Assembly: GCA_004802705.1 (NCBI GenBank)
Contig: SGPL01000062.1
Location: 28,870 to 92,869 of the forward strand
Source of the DNA: Bondarzewia mesenterica
Lineage: Eukaryota > Basidiomycota > Agaricomycetes > Russulales > Bondarzewiaceae
Reading direction: 5' to 3'
DNA: 64,000 bases
Below are positions 35,252 through 47,000 of the stretch, piece by piece. The notes beneath the pieces were generated by a model that ran no database searches, was not told the DNA's origin, and was given only the letters and a program-made list of their open reading frames with translations. A program made the translations under genes and the position numbers. Position 1 is the stretch's first letter; the number at the start of each line of letters is the position of its first letter.

Positions 35252-36696
35252 TCAACGCCAAACCACACACATTACCCTGCGCCCAACACCTTCCTTCTGT
35301 TCCCGCACGNTTGCAACCGAGCCCATCCCCTTACTCTCGACGGCATTCACAAACGCCTCAACGCCACCGCCAACACCAAAATAAAGTACTTTTGCAGCCA
35401 CGAGGCACAGATCCGTGCCCCTTCCGACTTCCTTCTTCAAGTCGACGTTGAGCGATAAATTGGCAGTCTGCTCTACCAAGCCTTCGTTGGGAACAGGAGC
35501 AGAAACATTTGTTGAAGAAATGGGATTCGGAACACCCACGGATGCATCACGCAAGACGCGAACCAGAGCGGGTAGGCTGTCCATCCTGTAGATCGTCTCG
35601 GATGTCAACACAACATCGTACCTAGCTGTAACTCTTTCCGAAGCTTCTGCTTCATTGGGAGAAGCAGGATCGGCGGGGGTGTGCCAGATGGCGTCGACGT
35701 CCAGCCCGTCCCACGAGCCGACGAAAAATCGAAGGTTCACATGATGCCGGGCAAGAGAGTAGAGAAAAGCTTGTTTGAATTTGGGCGAGAAGGACAGTTC
35801 GGACGGCGTGTGCGGATCTGCGTCTGGGGCGTCTGGGGCGCGAGCTCGATAAGTCGAGGATAGGGGAGACATGTCTGGCATTGGGCTGTCAACAATCAAT
35901 TCACGGTGAGTGCGATGTGAAATACGTACACCATGCAAGCAGAATGTTGGGGAGCGTGACGAGTTCCAGGACCGAGCGGTTGTAGTCCTGAAGGTGAATG
36001 TGCGTTTCGGATGAATCACTTCCGCTTGGGGCATGGAAGAGCTCGTGCAGCAGAAAGAGTGTGGGGATGGCCGTACCACAACCTAGCTGCGAAAGCAGAT
36101 GCATGCGCCATGCAATATGAGTACCCAATGTCAAACGCAAGAAAAAGGATAACAAAATCGCGTACCTCCAATATTCGTTTTCCTATGACCCAACCCTCGC
36201 CCTGCTTGCCCACTATTTCTTGCAAGCACTCAGCCAGATCCACGCTGCACTCCCAAGTCTTCAGCCCGCCCTCGTACACGCCCGGTACCAAGTCCGAAGG
36301 CGCATCCAAAAACTCCAGTGCTCCCATCTTGCCGTCGCCTTCTTCGCCGATGTCCTGCGCGATCACCTGAAATCTGGCGTCGAATAGGTCGCGACGAGCG
36401 AGCGTGACGGGCGTGCAACCTGAACTTGGAGGTATGTTCAGGGGAGAGTACGATACATTTTCTGGCAGTGCATCTAGCTGCGATGAGCACGCCGGGACGG
36501 GCTTATTTTTTTGAGGATGTAATGCGATGAAAATCGGACTCACCAGCTCAGAAAGAGGGATTTCGGAGAATGGTAGGTCAGCTTCGTGAGGCCCTGCAGA
36601 TGTCGCCTCCGCTTGTGAGCTAAACTGCGTGACGGGCCCGGATGGGATGATATCGAAGGTCTCGTCCAGTTCGAAATCAAAGGTAAAATTTGACAT
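35252..36696 (-). CDS. Protein-histidine N-methyltransferase, HPM1/METTL18-like
   Basis: Minus strand, start MSNFTFDFELDETFDIIP at 36696. The protein has the family segment DLVPGVYEGGLKTWECSVDL followed, across an intron after KRILE, by the SAM-binding motif LGCGTAIPTLFLL. It continues HLQDYNRSVLELVTLPNILL (motif II region), FFVGSWDGL and YDVVLTSETIYRMDSLPAL. The HPM1/METTL18 enzymes transfer a methyl group from SAM to a histidine of ribosomal protein L3. That substrate assignment is from the family. The first intron (66 nt, GTGAGTCC...CAG between PLSEL and LDALPENV) is a multiple of three with no stop, so retention would be silent in frame. One N (35310) affects a codon near the C-terminus. 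An upstream in-frame ATG at 36729 is possible but less likely. Confidence 0.88.
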
Positions 36697-37004
36697 GGTT
36701 GTCTGATGGCTTTTGATCCCTGTATACAAAGCGTCACCTGGGCCACGCTGTGCGACCTCAATATTTTGAAGATGGTACTTTGCAAGTGAATAACTCGCAA
36801 GAAATCCGACTGACTTGTCTATGTCAAGGATTGCGATGTATCTGATAACGGGCTACAGGCTAGATACAATCTGATACAATGCATCTACAAGAACAGACTA
36901 CATGCACACAGGACCAGTCATCGTACTATACTACAAAGGTCCTGCACAAATCTACAATATACACAAACCAAAGCATCTTAGTCCCGGGAAAAAAAACGGC
37001 GCGG
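36697..37004. other. Intergenic
   Basis: Promoter of the HPM1-like gene and 3' flank of the F-box gene. Nothing else seen. Confidence 0.6.
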
Positions 37005-38304
37005 TCAAGGAGATTCCATCAAGAATCGTAAAAATGACCTTCTGGGACGTCGGGGTGAAACGTCCAAGCCTGAATGTTCCCAGTCATCCTCTACATCCGC
37101 CTCCCCCTCTACCACGTCGAGATCAATGTCTTTCCTTTCCTTCCAGCACCCAATCCCTCCCGCTGCCCGACTCTCCCAATCGGCCTTCGCTTCATCGTAC
37201 GGGTAACCCAAGCCCCTCCTTTTCCCGGGCGGAAGATAAACAAACATATCTCCCAACGACTCTCTCGCCATCTCCTTCAACATTCGCGTCATATCATCGA
37301 TCTTGTAATACCCTGAGCAGCATCCACACTGTCTCTGGGGTTCAGGAGGCAATCGAGAAGGTTGCAAGATGAGTCGCTCCAGAATTTCCGAAGATGGCAA
37401 GTACGGCGCCCATTCCACGGGACATGCGACTGGCTCAGTGCTCCATTGCTTGTCATGTAGACCATGCAGCCTGCACGAAACAATCTGACGTTCTGCTAGC
37501 TCGGAAAAAAAGTAGGCGGCAAAGCTCATAGTCGAATGCCGTGAGCTCGGAGAGGCGGATGCAACGTATGTTAGGCGCCAGTGGGTAGAGACGCTGCAGG
37601 AAGAGTTCGAAGCTGATTGGAGAGATGAGGTGAAGGCAACGCAGAGAAGGGAGGGTCGGGTATGCGGTTAATCGCGAAGATCCTTCACCGTTCTCGGAGA
37701 CGTCGATCCCCAATGACAATGGGTGGTCCGAGGTGTCAGGATAGTCCCGCATCTTAATGTCGAACCCGCCACGAATAGTAAGATCCACAAGCCGGGGAAA
37801 GTCCGTCCTCTTCAGGTCTGAACAGAAAAGCCGACCGCTCGCGCTGATGTGTATGTCATAGCACATCATCGTGAGCGTTCGAACGCTATCCGCTGCATAA
37901 GTAAGAATGCGCCTGATGGCAGCACCCCACTGGTCTGCCTCCAAATCAAACGCGCTTCCGACCCTCTGTCGGCCCTCGGCAGTGCTCGCTGCGCACCGTT
38001 GTTGGAGCCGCATATCTCTGGCGGCTGCCCCGTCTCGGTTGGACACAAACAGATGGAGGATGGGGCGTTTGGCGTAGATCGAGGTGTTGTCGGTTGGTGT
38101 GCCTGCGACGGGCAGACTATCGAGGAGTGCCGCGAAACCTTTCGCCTGCGCTATGCCCGAGATGACGAGGTTCTGCCAATGGTAGGCTGCTGAGACATGG
38201 CGGACATATCTACTCACGGAGGAGAGGGCGCGGCCTGTGCGACCGTCATCCGTGCATGCAAGCCCGAATATGTAGGCGTGAACCTCCAAGGGACAAGTGT
38301 TCAT
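37005..38304 (-). CDS. F-box protein with leucine-rich-type C-terminal region, apparent frame break
   Basis: Minus strand. The N-terminus MNTCPLEVHAYIFGLACTDD with ALSSVSRYVRHVSAAYHWQN is an F-box, which would bind Skp1 and bring targets to an SCF ubiquitin ligase. Downstream segments such as FPRLVDLTIRGGF, LPSLRCLHLI and APNIRCIRLSELTAF look like irregular leucine-rich repeats, the usual partner-binding region. The frame breaks at the 7-base A run 37505-37511 (T7 on the coding strand). Upstream reads ...YELCRLLFF and downstream reads SELAERQIVSCRLHGL in another frame. Eight T would give one continuous protein of about 430 residues. A weak alternative is an intron ending at CTAGCAG just after the run. 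The target is unknown; the C-terminal tail is Asp/Glu-rich and then basic. Confidence 0.8.
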
Positions 38305-39110
38305 CTCGATGAACTGAAGGTGGCGGGGCAGGGCAGTGCTTCGGATTGGGAGGAATCGTCACTCAGATTTCGGCTTTTGGGCTTTCGTGTGCAGACAGGC
38401 CTCGGGGAACTCGGACCTACTCGGACCTATATATAGGTGGTATTTTAGTGTTTACGATTAAGCTTGGATTGAGCCAACTGTTTTTTTAACCCACCTGCCA
38501 GACGCCACTCGGGCCCGCACGTATGCCACGATACTAGTACTCCGTCAGGAAACTGCGACAGCTATTTCTAGTGCGGGGCTATGAACTGAGGGCAATACGC
38601 ATCAGGTGAGCCACTGCACGAGGACAAAGAGGTACATGTTCCATACGATTGCGCGCTTATAAGTCAACTGGAATACGATTGTTGTCTTCGTCCCGCATGC
38701 GACGAACGCGTTGCAGTTTCAGTGAGAACGATTTCCCAGCGGTCATTGTACAGGGCAATTGCAAGGCGGTAAGAAGAGAAGAGAGGAAGCGGCGGAGTCG
38801 TCGCGGAATTATTATGTCCAGCGCGCTGTACAGTGCTTTTACGTACCGTACGTCATCTACTACTCCATGCCGCACCGTCACAAAGTTATTTCTCTTCCAC
38901 TGTATATTGAAATGTTCCTTGGTCAAAACCAGTGTACAATTATGATGAATCCACGACGATGACGAGAACTCCGACAGCATGAAAGTAGTCGAAAGGAGGA
39001 TGAAAAGGAAAAACGAGACAAACCGCATGCATGTTACACGAACGCAAATATCCTTGCGTAACTTATGAACAGCCCAAACCCCACCCTACCTATAGCAAAA
39101 GATGTACTGC
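38305..39110. other. Intergenic
   Basis: Promoter of the F-box gene and 3' flank of calcineurin A. A minus-strand frame at 38657-39028 begins with a hydrophobic stretch but has no other support. Confidence 0.55.
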
Positions 39111-42003
39111 TCAACTCGGCACGGGAGCTGCATTCTCCTTCTCACCCTTCGGTTTCCCCGCCACCTGATCCGCCAAATGCTCGAACTCCGCGTCGGCCTC
39201 TTTCCCATCTGCTGCCTCCTTCAGCAACGACATAGTACTTTCCAAGCTTCTCCTCCTCGTGCTTGGACTGGTCATCGTCGTGCCAAGACTGGCCTGACGC
39301 CCATGCCCACGCCTGAATGGCGTACTCGACGTGGGCGACATCGGCCCAAGGGACCCAGAGCCGGGCGTAGATGGAACCGAACCTTTGGAAATAGCTTCCT
39401 CGAGGGCAGCAGCAACACCGTTAGCAGGGGGAGGCGCAGTGAAATCTTCTGAGGGTGTGGCCGGTTGCGACATATATGCCTTGCCCTCCGCCGAATTGGC
39501 ATCAACGAGCTCTGGTGGCAACCTCTCGTTCTCGATATCTGACTTCCGACTGAGATATGCGAGTCGAGTTAGCGACGAACCATGAATGGTAGCCAGGGCC
39601 AAATCAACGGTACGTACGCGTCATCGAACGTGTTGATTGCTTCCTTGATCCCTTCTGCGCCCAGCGCCAGGGTTCCGTAAGGCAATTTGCTCGAGCCTGA
39701 GATATTCTTGAGCTCCGAGACGCGCTCCGATTCCTCACTGCATGCGGAGACGTGATCAGAGAAATCGTCGTCCATTTTCAGATATTTTAACTCACCGGAG
39801 TAGGGAGAAGACTCGGGATATCCGTCCTACCGCCAGGATCTTGTTTCTGATAACTTTTCGTCTTTCCGCTGCATCTTCTGAGAGCGTTGTAGGCGAAACG
39901 GCAGCCTCCTCGTCTGAGCTTTCCTCAAGCTCCTCCTTTGTGCAGGTATTCAAGACAGCGATCAACATGTCCGTGACTGAAGAGGCAGTCAATAAATAAT
40001 TTGCATCCAATCACAGACAACGGCACATACTCTTCTCTCCAACGAAGGGTAGACTCCATGTAAAGGCATCCATAAAGTTTGGCAGCCAGTACGGGTGCGG
40101 AGTACAATTGAACTGGCGGATGTTCAACACATTGCTCTCGTACTTCAGGATTGCAGCCTTGTTGTTGTATACGTCAAGGTAGTTGGGAGCAGAGAACAGC
40201 GTCATGACCGAGGGAAAGCCAGTGGTTCGGGTCTTGCGATACATACGATAGCTAGATGCAATATGAGGCAACCGTTCGTGAGTTCAAAGACAAAATCACA
40301 AACCCTGCGTCCTGCGCTTCGTGGGCACGAATGATAGACAAAAGACGGTTGCGCTCCAAGAACTGGCATGCCGCCTGATAAGTGAAGAAGTACGAGCAGC
40401 CCCTAACATGGTTATGCACGAAGCTGTCGGTGCCCTTTTCTTGTCCGAAATCTTCCACTGGATCTGACCACAGAATATCGCACATGAGGCCGGATGTGGG
40501 GGGCTCGCGGAAACGATCGATCTAAGCTTATGTCAGTCATGCAAGAGAATATCAGGATAAAGTTTCCACACACGTTACGAATATCATCCAAAGTATTAAG
40601 TTCTGGGGAAAGACCGCCGTGAATGCAGAAGAATTGTTTGTTCATGATGGCAGCAAGAGGTAAGGCGCAGAAGGAATTCATGCATGCTTCGTATATCCGT
40701 TCCGAGTACTTGCGCTTGCCTGCGGGAAGTCAAGCGATGAGGATCTGCGTCTGCAAATCGTGACATGGTCTTACATTCGAGCTTGAACGTGAAATAGTCG
40801 GTCAAATGCCGACACTCGTGGTTGCCACGGAGAAGGAAAATGGTGTCCGGGTACCATATTTTGAGAGACCAGAGATATAACACACACTGCGACGTGATAT
40901 CAGTGAATTATGAAGGAGGGCATAACGACGTCACTTGCCTCTATGCTGAAGTATCCTCTGTCGACGTAATCACCCAAGAACAAATAGCGGGTGGTCGCGG
41001 GGTTACCACCAATCTCAAATAGCTTCATCAAATCGTACTGTAGGTAATGTTAGATTGGCGAAGAATTTGAAAAAATAAATATGAACTAACATATTGTCCA
41101 TGAATATCGCCACAAACTAGTACAGAAAGGTTAGATATATCAAAAAAAAAATACAGATGGTGCTGGATGGTAAAAAGAAAGTCCCAGAGATTGGCATCAA
41201 TTCCAGGGACAGTTGAGAGCCGTACGGGAGGTTCACTTTCGATGAAGATCAGACAGCTAAGCCTCTCATCGAACACACTGTGAACGGCATAGCCCTGAGT
41301 ATGGCATCCGGTTACGGATTAGGCATCAAACATATTGACCATTGGTGGGTCTTTTATCGCAGCCAATAAGTAGAGGACTTCAGGAAGGCTCTCAACGACG
41401 AGCGAAAACCATCGTCGAAAAGGAGGGTTGGGAGAAAGAGGTAATGCTGGTGACCAGCACCAGCACATTCCACGCCTCATCCAGGACAAGGTTTGACGAT
41501 GATTGATCAACCCTTAGCTCGTTGGCCCAAACGGCATACCACTCGACCATCTCATTGTCAGAGAAACATACGGCACAATGAACTCACCTGTGACGGGTGC
41601 ATCGACATTGAGCAAATTAGGCTCCGCACGCAAAATCTCCGTCGCCTTTTCCATAATATACATAGCATGCTCCTCCGACAGACGACCCTCCCGATAAAAG
41701 TGATTTTTCAAGAATGCGACATCAGGTTTGGTGGGATCTTGTCGTGAGAAGAACTGGGCATCGGTGGGTATGTTCATCGCGGGGGCTTGCACCTATCTCG
41801 CCCAATGCCATGCAGTGTTGAGCTCACTGTCAACATTATCATAAATGAAGAGAGTGCCTTCGGCTCACCTCCTTGACGACCCGCTCTTGGGTGCTGATGG
41901 TGTAGCCATTCTCGAGTTGGTGTTGTGTAAAATCAATATCTGGAACCGAAGACTTCTCTTGTATTTGGTTGATGGCCCGCTCGAATTGGGTTCGTCCCGA
42001 CAT
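39111..42003 (-). CDS. CNA1: Calcineurin A, serine/threonine phosphatase 2B catalytic subunit
   Basis: Minus strand, start [17 protein letters not shown] at 42003. The phosphatase core is spread over many exons: [23 protein letters not shown] (GDxHG), [16 protein letters not shown] (GDxVDRG), [18 protein letters not shown] (GNHE), [11 protein letters not shown] and [19 protein letters not shown]. The metal ligands are all visible. A calcineurin-B-binding helix region, then the calmodulin-binding segment ([20 protein letters not shown]), an autoinhibitory region ([18 protein letters not shown]) and a disordered Ser/Pro tail follow. Calcineurin transduces calcium signals by dephosphorylating targets such as Crz1 and governs stress tolerance and hyphal growth. 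The intron between ...NVDAPVT and VCGDIHGQ is about 475 nt, much longer than its neighbours, and no gene is visible inside it. Confidence 0.96.
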
Positions 42004-42492
42004 ACTGGAAACAGAGTAGTCGTAGCAGAAGGAGCGAACGCGATGAGGAACGAAAGAAAAAGATCCACGAGATGGATTCCGTCGAGGGTGAAGGGCAGTC
42101 ACTGATGTACCGAGAGGCGTGCACAGGGAGTCGGGCGGTGTTTCAATCACTTATGCAGCCGTCTTTAGTAACCACCCCTCTCAGCCGCACTATGCACTCA
42201 GGACAGGTCCTCTCCTCACAGGCCAATCTTGCTCTGTCCCGCCAGCTGTAGTTCACTGTGTAGAAACCCGTTTCCAACTCAGAAATATTGCTTAGACATC
42301 TTCTGCAACAAGCAACGACGGGTCAATTGGTGCATCGTATGACAACGCATGTCCCAGACGCGTCGTCGGCGAAGCTATGGCTGGCGTAGAAGGTGACTCC
42401 TACACTTCTCGTCAACATTCTGGATGAGGAACACCAGAATAACTTCAACGAGACGTCCGAACTTCGTAAGTCCATAGAGACACATAATCTAC
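42004..42492. other. Intergenic
   Basis: Promoter of calcineurin A and 3' flank of GMH1. Nothing else seen. Confidence 0.6.
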
Positions 42493-43761
42493 TCATGAAC
42501 CAAAATATGCCGATAAACCCCGCCTTCCCACATTGAAACCTAACAAAGAGACGATGTACCCTACAAGTAGGGGAAGTAGAGGTGCTAAAAGGAGTTCCGA
42601 ACGTATTAGGAAGGGAAGTGCTGTGGAATTGAGTATAGTGTCGTTATCAAGATTTTGAACAGTAATATGGTAAGGTAGAGCTCACCATTCAGTCCCAAGT
42701 AAATGCCGTATATGTACTGGGCAAACCTACGTTTCTGAAAAGTTAACCTTCGTGGCACGTAAAGAACAAAACAAAACTCACGCTGCGAGGTATAGGGTGT
42801 TTCCAACCCATAGACAGACCCAATTGTTCTTCATAATGATAGGGACGAGGAACAGCTGGGCAAGATACAACGTGAGGTATAGCGGAAAGAACGCGTTTGT
42901 ATGCACATCAAATGCGTATCCCCACTCCACAGCTGAATCTGCAGGAGTCGAATGAGACGGTGGAGATAGAAGAACGCGATTCGCGAAAAACCTAATCATG
43001 GGAGAGGTCCTCAGAGAGCGGACAGTTGTGGAGATGGGGCGAGCATACCAAAAGAAAGTCGCGATGATTATGCCCACAAGCAAAAAGTCTCGAAATATCA
43101 TGAGCAATGCCAGTCGAATGGCTTGGAGTGGCGTATACGACCACACCACCGACCAAGCTATTGACGAAACTGAATGTCATGTGTCTGTTTAGTGAATCAT
43201 TACTCTAGAAGCACCAACGCAGTTCCGCGAGACGGCTTCCACATTGCACTCGTCAACAGACGTGCATCAAACGAGCCAACGCTCTAACATCTGCGATGTA
43301 CATGGACTAGACTCACCAATCAGACATGCAGCGATCAAAATTAGGATGGCAGGGTCATCTCTTGCCCATGTGTTCTTTGTTTCTGGATCACGTATGAGTT
43401 CGCAGATTCAAATACTCAGCAACAGGTGGTGTGTTCCTACGCTTGTGGAAATATACATTTCGATACCTGTGCATGAGTTCGATGAGAGAGTACAACGTAC
43501 AGCATCTAGGTGTATGCTCACACTCTCTTTGGGGCTAGACAAAGATATGTCAACTGCCATGCTGCCAATTCGAAATCCTAGGAAGCGTCTGTTCCAAACT
43601 TGCACCCCAGCGAGAGTGAGGCAACAAGGTTGGCGTACCATTTGATGGAACCTGAGCAGCCTCCGGAAAATGATTGGGACACGGTTCGTGACCGTCGATT
43701 GAGCAGAGCGGAAGGACGTTCCATTTTGAGTTGGACCTGCATTTGTTGGGAGAAGGGCCAT
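42493..43761 (-). CDS. GMH1: UNC-50/GMH1 family Golgi membrane protein
   Basis: Minus strand, about six introns. From MALLPTNAGPTQ at 43761 the exons give FRRLLRFHQM, DFELAAWQLTYLCLAPKRV, YRNVYFHKQTKNTWARDDPA, ILILIAACLIG, VVVYATP-type helix residues, MIFRDFLLVGIIIATFFWY, VEWGYAFDVHTNAFFPLYL, WVCLWVGNTLYLAA, FAQYIYGIYLGLN and ALPFLIRSELLLAPLLPLLV; stop at 42493. The FxFxxM...DFE, KNTWARDDPA and VEWGYAFDVHxNAFFP blocks are diagnostic of UNC-50/GMH1. The protein has about five membrane helices in the Golgi, where the yeast member interacts with Arf exchange factors. The usual GTG-like extension upstream has no ATG, so the start is set at 43761. Confidence 0.93.
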
Positions 43762-44089
43762 GCTGTCGTAGGCCTTGGGGTAACGGAATCGTGGAAGAGA
43801 CACGGTGAATCAGTTATAGAGTAAGGTAGACGAGAGTATGGGCCAGAAACTTCTACTGATGCTTCGAGAGAGCATGTACTGTTCGAGTTGAGTGAAGTAC
43901 TGACACCTCCAGCTTAGCCTATGAGCATTGAGCAGCAGTCATATGAAAAGTATGGTGGCGCGACAAATCGTCGGAGTTGGCATCTTGAAACCCCGCAGCT
44001 ACTCTCAGCTTGCAGCATCAACTTGATTTCAGTCGCCACAGAAGGGAGTCTTTCGACTTTACCGCCGTTCCCCACTTTCCACCATCGCC
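43762..44089. promoter_or_regulatory. Divergent promoter GMH1 / WW-domain gene
   Basis: 328 bp between two divergently transcribed genes. No specific element recognised. Confidence 0.45.
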
Positions 44090-47000
44090 ATGGACGATGA
44101 CCATGAGGTTCTCGACTGGGGAAATGAAGACGACGAGCAATTACACTTTACCACTGCCGACCGACAACCGCAGGCAAGAGGTGTAGACGCTGATCACAAA
44201 CGGAGTGGCGACACCGACGACGTCGAGGACGCTGTATCCCTTGGAGGAGACGAAGATGATATTCAGGATTATATGACTTACCAGACTCACTCTGATCAGG
44301 CTGGATCTGAAAAGGCACCCTCTGTCTCCAAAGTCTGGCCTGCCTCTCGCAGTGATGTTTTCAAGCCAGGGGCAGAACGCGAACAGACACCCAGCCCCGG
44401 CAAGGAGTTGACTCCTCAGCCCCAGTCTTCTCCACCAGCAAATTCTTCTCATTCTAGCCGAATTCATCCTCCGCCCCAGAATCTTACTCACGCCTTACCT
44501 CCAAAGCCTAGAGTATCCAACGCTCCCTTCCCAACCTTGCCTTCGACCACAGCCGCAAGTCCCATGTCTATGGCGCGCCGGGACAAGGAACGACGTGCTA
44601 ATGGCACAGATGCGAAACTTGGAGATGCCCTCGAGGCTTTGCCACCTGACTGGGAGGTTAGACATTCCCGAAGCGGTGGGCGGGATGTGTACTTTTATAA
44701 CACTAAAACAACTGAGTCCACTTGGACTCGTCCGGTCTTGGTTGACGGCAGGTCACCTTCGCATTATGGCAGGAATCGGGTCAGAGCAGATGGCGGGGAT
44801 TCCTGGGTAGCAGGTAGAGACGACGACGTGACCATTATTGACCTTCCAGCTCCTTCTCGCGCTCGTTCCAGCGAAGTGGTGCGCGACGAGGCTCAGCTCT
44901 CATATGACGATCGCCACTACAGACCCAATGATCCAATTGTTTCATCCGGGGCCAACCAGGATGATGGCAGGGAAGACAGGACCCATGCAAGGATCTCGTC
45001 TCGTCTGCAACCTTCTACTAGATCCTCAATTGGACTTGACGACAGAGAGCAGGCACGACAGTCTCAGGTCGATTACCAGCGAGCTGCCGTGGAGGGTTCT
45101 ACGCGGGGGCGCAGAAGCTCATCTGTGCCACCTCGTGACAACAATGCGCGACGGGCTCCTGAAAAGGATATTTTCCGCTCAGATGTCGCAGGCTATTGTG
45201 GTTCTGATCATAGGCTGGACATCCATGAACCATATTCTCGTGAAGCTTCCCGTGCTCCAATATACGACCGTTCTCGTCAAGAGGAGTCTTATGCTGCTTC
45301 CCGGGAAACCTCCACCGCCCAAGGCTTCTACTCTGCTAGTCAAGGCACCCTGTGGTCATCATCTGCTCCTCCAAGTACGTTATCCACATCATCACCTCCC
45401 TCACCTTCCACCTCTCGTACTCTGCGCCTCTGCTCCTCCCGAGGTGGAGGACTCGTGTTCGTGGATCGTCTCGAGAAGCCTTGGGAGTCGAGCGGCGCTC
45501 GACCCACATGTCCTTTCATCGGCCTCGTCCTCAATCGACTCATGGGCGCCCATGACGGACCTCTGCCTTTCGTCCATCCTTTCCCTTAATCTTCTGTTGT
45601 CGATTCTCAACCTGCCTTCTCCTCCCCTATTTCATCTTCTAGGACGCAGATCTTTATCACCTCATGCGAGCGGCCAAACGCCTCAATATGCCCGACATGG
45701 TGGAGAGCGCGAATATGCGGCGTCGCGAGATGAGGTATCAATCATACCCGCTCCTGCTGCGATGAGGCAGCCAACTCGCTCAAGTCGCGCTCCGAGCCCG
45801 GCTCCGCGGCAACGGTATGGAGATTCCCAAGGACGACAGCGCGACACATATCTCCCGCCAGAGGCCGTGCCTCAAAGACGGGGCAGAGAGCATGATGCGC
45901 CTTTAACGCAAGAACCAGACTACGATGTAAAGCGCAGGCGGACAGACGCGCGTAGCGGCGATTCTGCTCCCGCTCGCCGTGCGCTGCCAGAGGACGCAGG
46001 TGCATATAATACGCGCGAAAGCTCGTCCAACTCTCTGTCTCCTGTGTCCGGAAGTACGCAAACGGACAAATCTCGTGCGTATCCTTTCGCCTTGGAAGCG
46101 TGCTTGCCTCACTCCGACGAACTTCATTCTTTGTCATCATCCCCACTGTTCGATCTTATTGTATTTTCGTGTTCTAGGCACCCGCAAACGTGCGCCTCTG
46201 CCGCCTCAAAGCGATCGTTTTCGTCGGGAAATGACATATGCTGCTCCGCTTCCTCCACCAAACCCGCCGCTTCCTTCTCGTTCTCCAGTGTCCAGCCGTC
46301 CACCACTGAATTTACAACCTCCTGCAAGGTATCAGCATAAACATTATTCACTTCAAACGAATACTGACTATTTTCATTCAGTGCCCCATCTGGTCCTCGC
46401 TACCAACCTCAACAAAATGCGCCTCCCTCGTCAGATGTCCAACGCGATTATCGTCCTCCGAAGGCTGTCTTGGTGCCAGCAAGTGAAGCTAGAAATCGCC
46501 CGCCTGGCAATTTGCATTCTGGAGATCGGGATACCATGGATATTGACACTCCCAACCTGTCTAGAGCACCTTTCCAGGAATCCTCACGTCATCATCCTAC
46601 GATATACGAGCGGGGCCAACGCAGCGAGTATCCCAATCGTGAGCCTGCGCCCAGAGCTCCGCGAGCCATGGGTAGCAAACCTCCTCAAGGGCCCTTATCT
46701 TCCCCTGTCAGTCCGTCGTTTCCCAGAGGGCCCCATGGCCTCGATTACGTGTCCGGCCGACCAAGAGAGAGATCGCCACCCGGCCGTCCCAGGGAGACTT
46801 GGAACGGTCTTCGCGGGAATATTGATGTTGCACATCCGCCATCTGCCCCTCGTATACATTCTCAGTCAGATGTGCCCGTTTTAGAGGAAACTGGTAGGCC
46901 TCAGTTCCGTGAGGCGCTCCTAGATAGGCCAAGCCGAGATCATTTCAATGATTTAGACGCAGCGTATGAAGTACGTCTTTATGATCCCTCTTCTATCCCA

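Noticed and set aside
38657..39028. Minus-strand 123-codon frame with a signal-peptide-like start
   Set aside because: No conserved motif, lies in a 3' flank, and the hydrophobic start is T-rich DNA.
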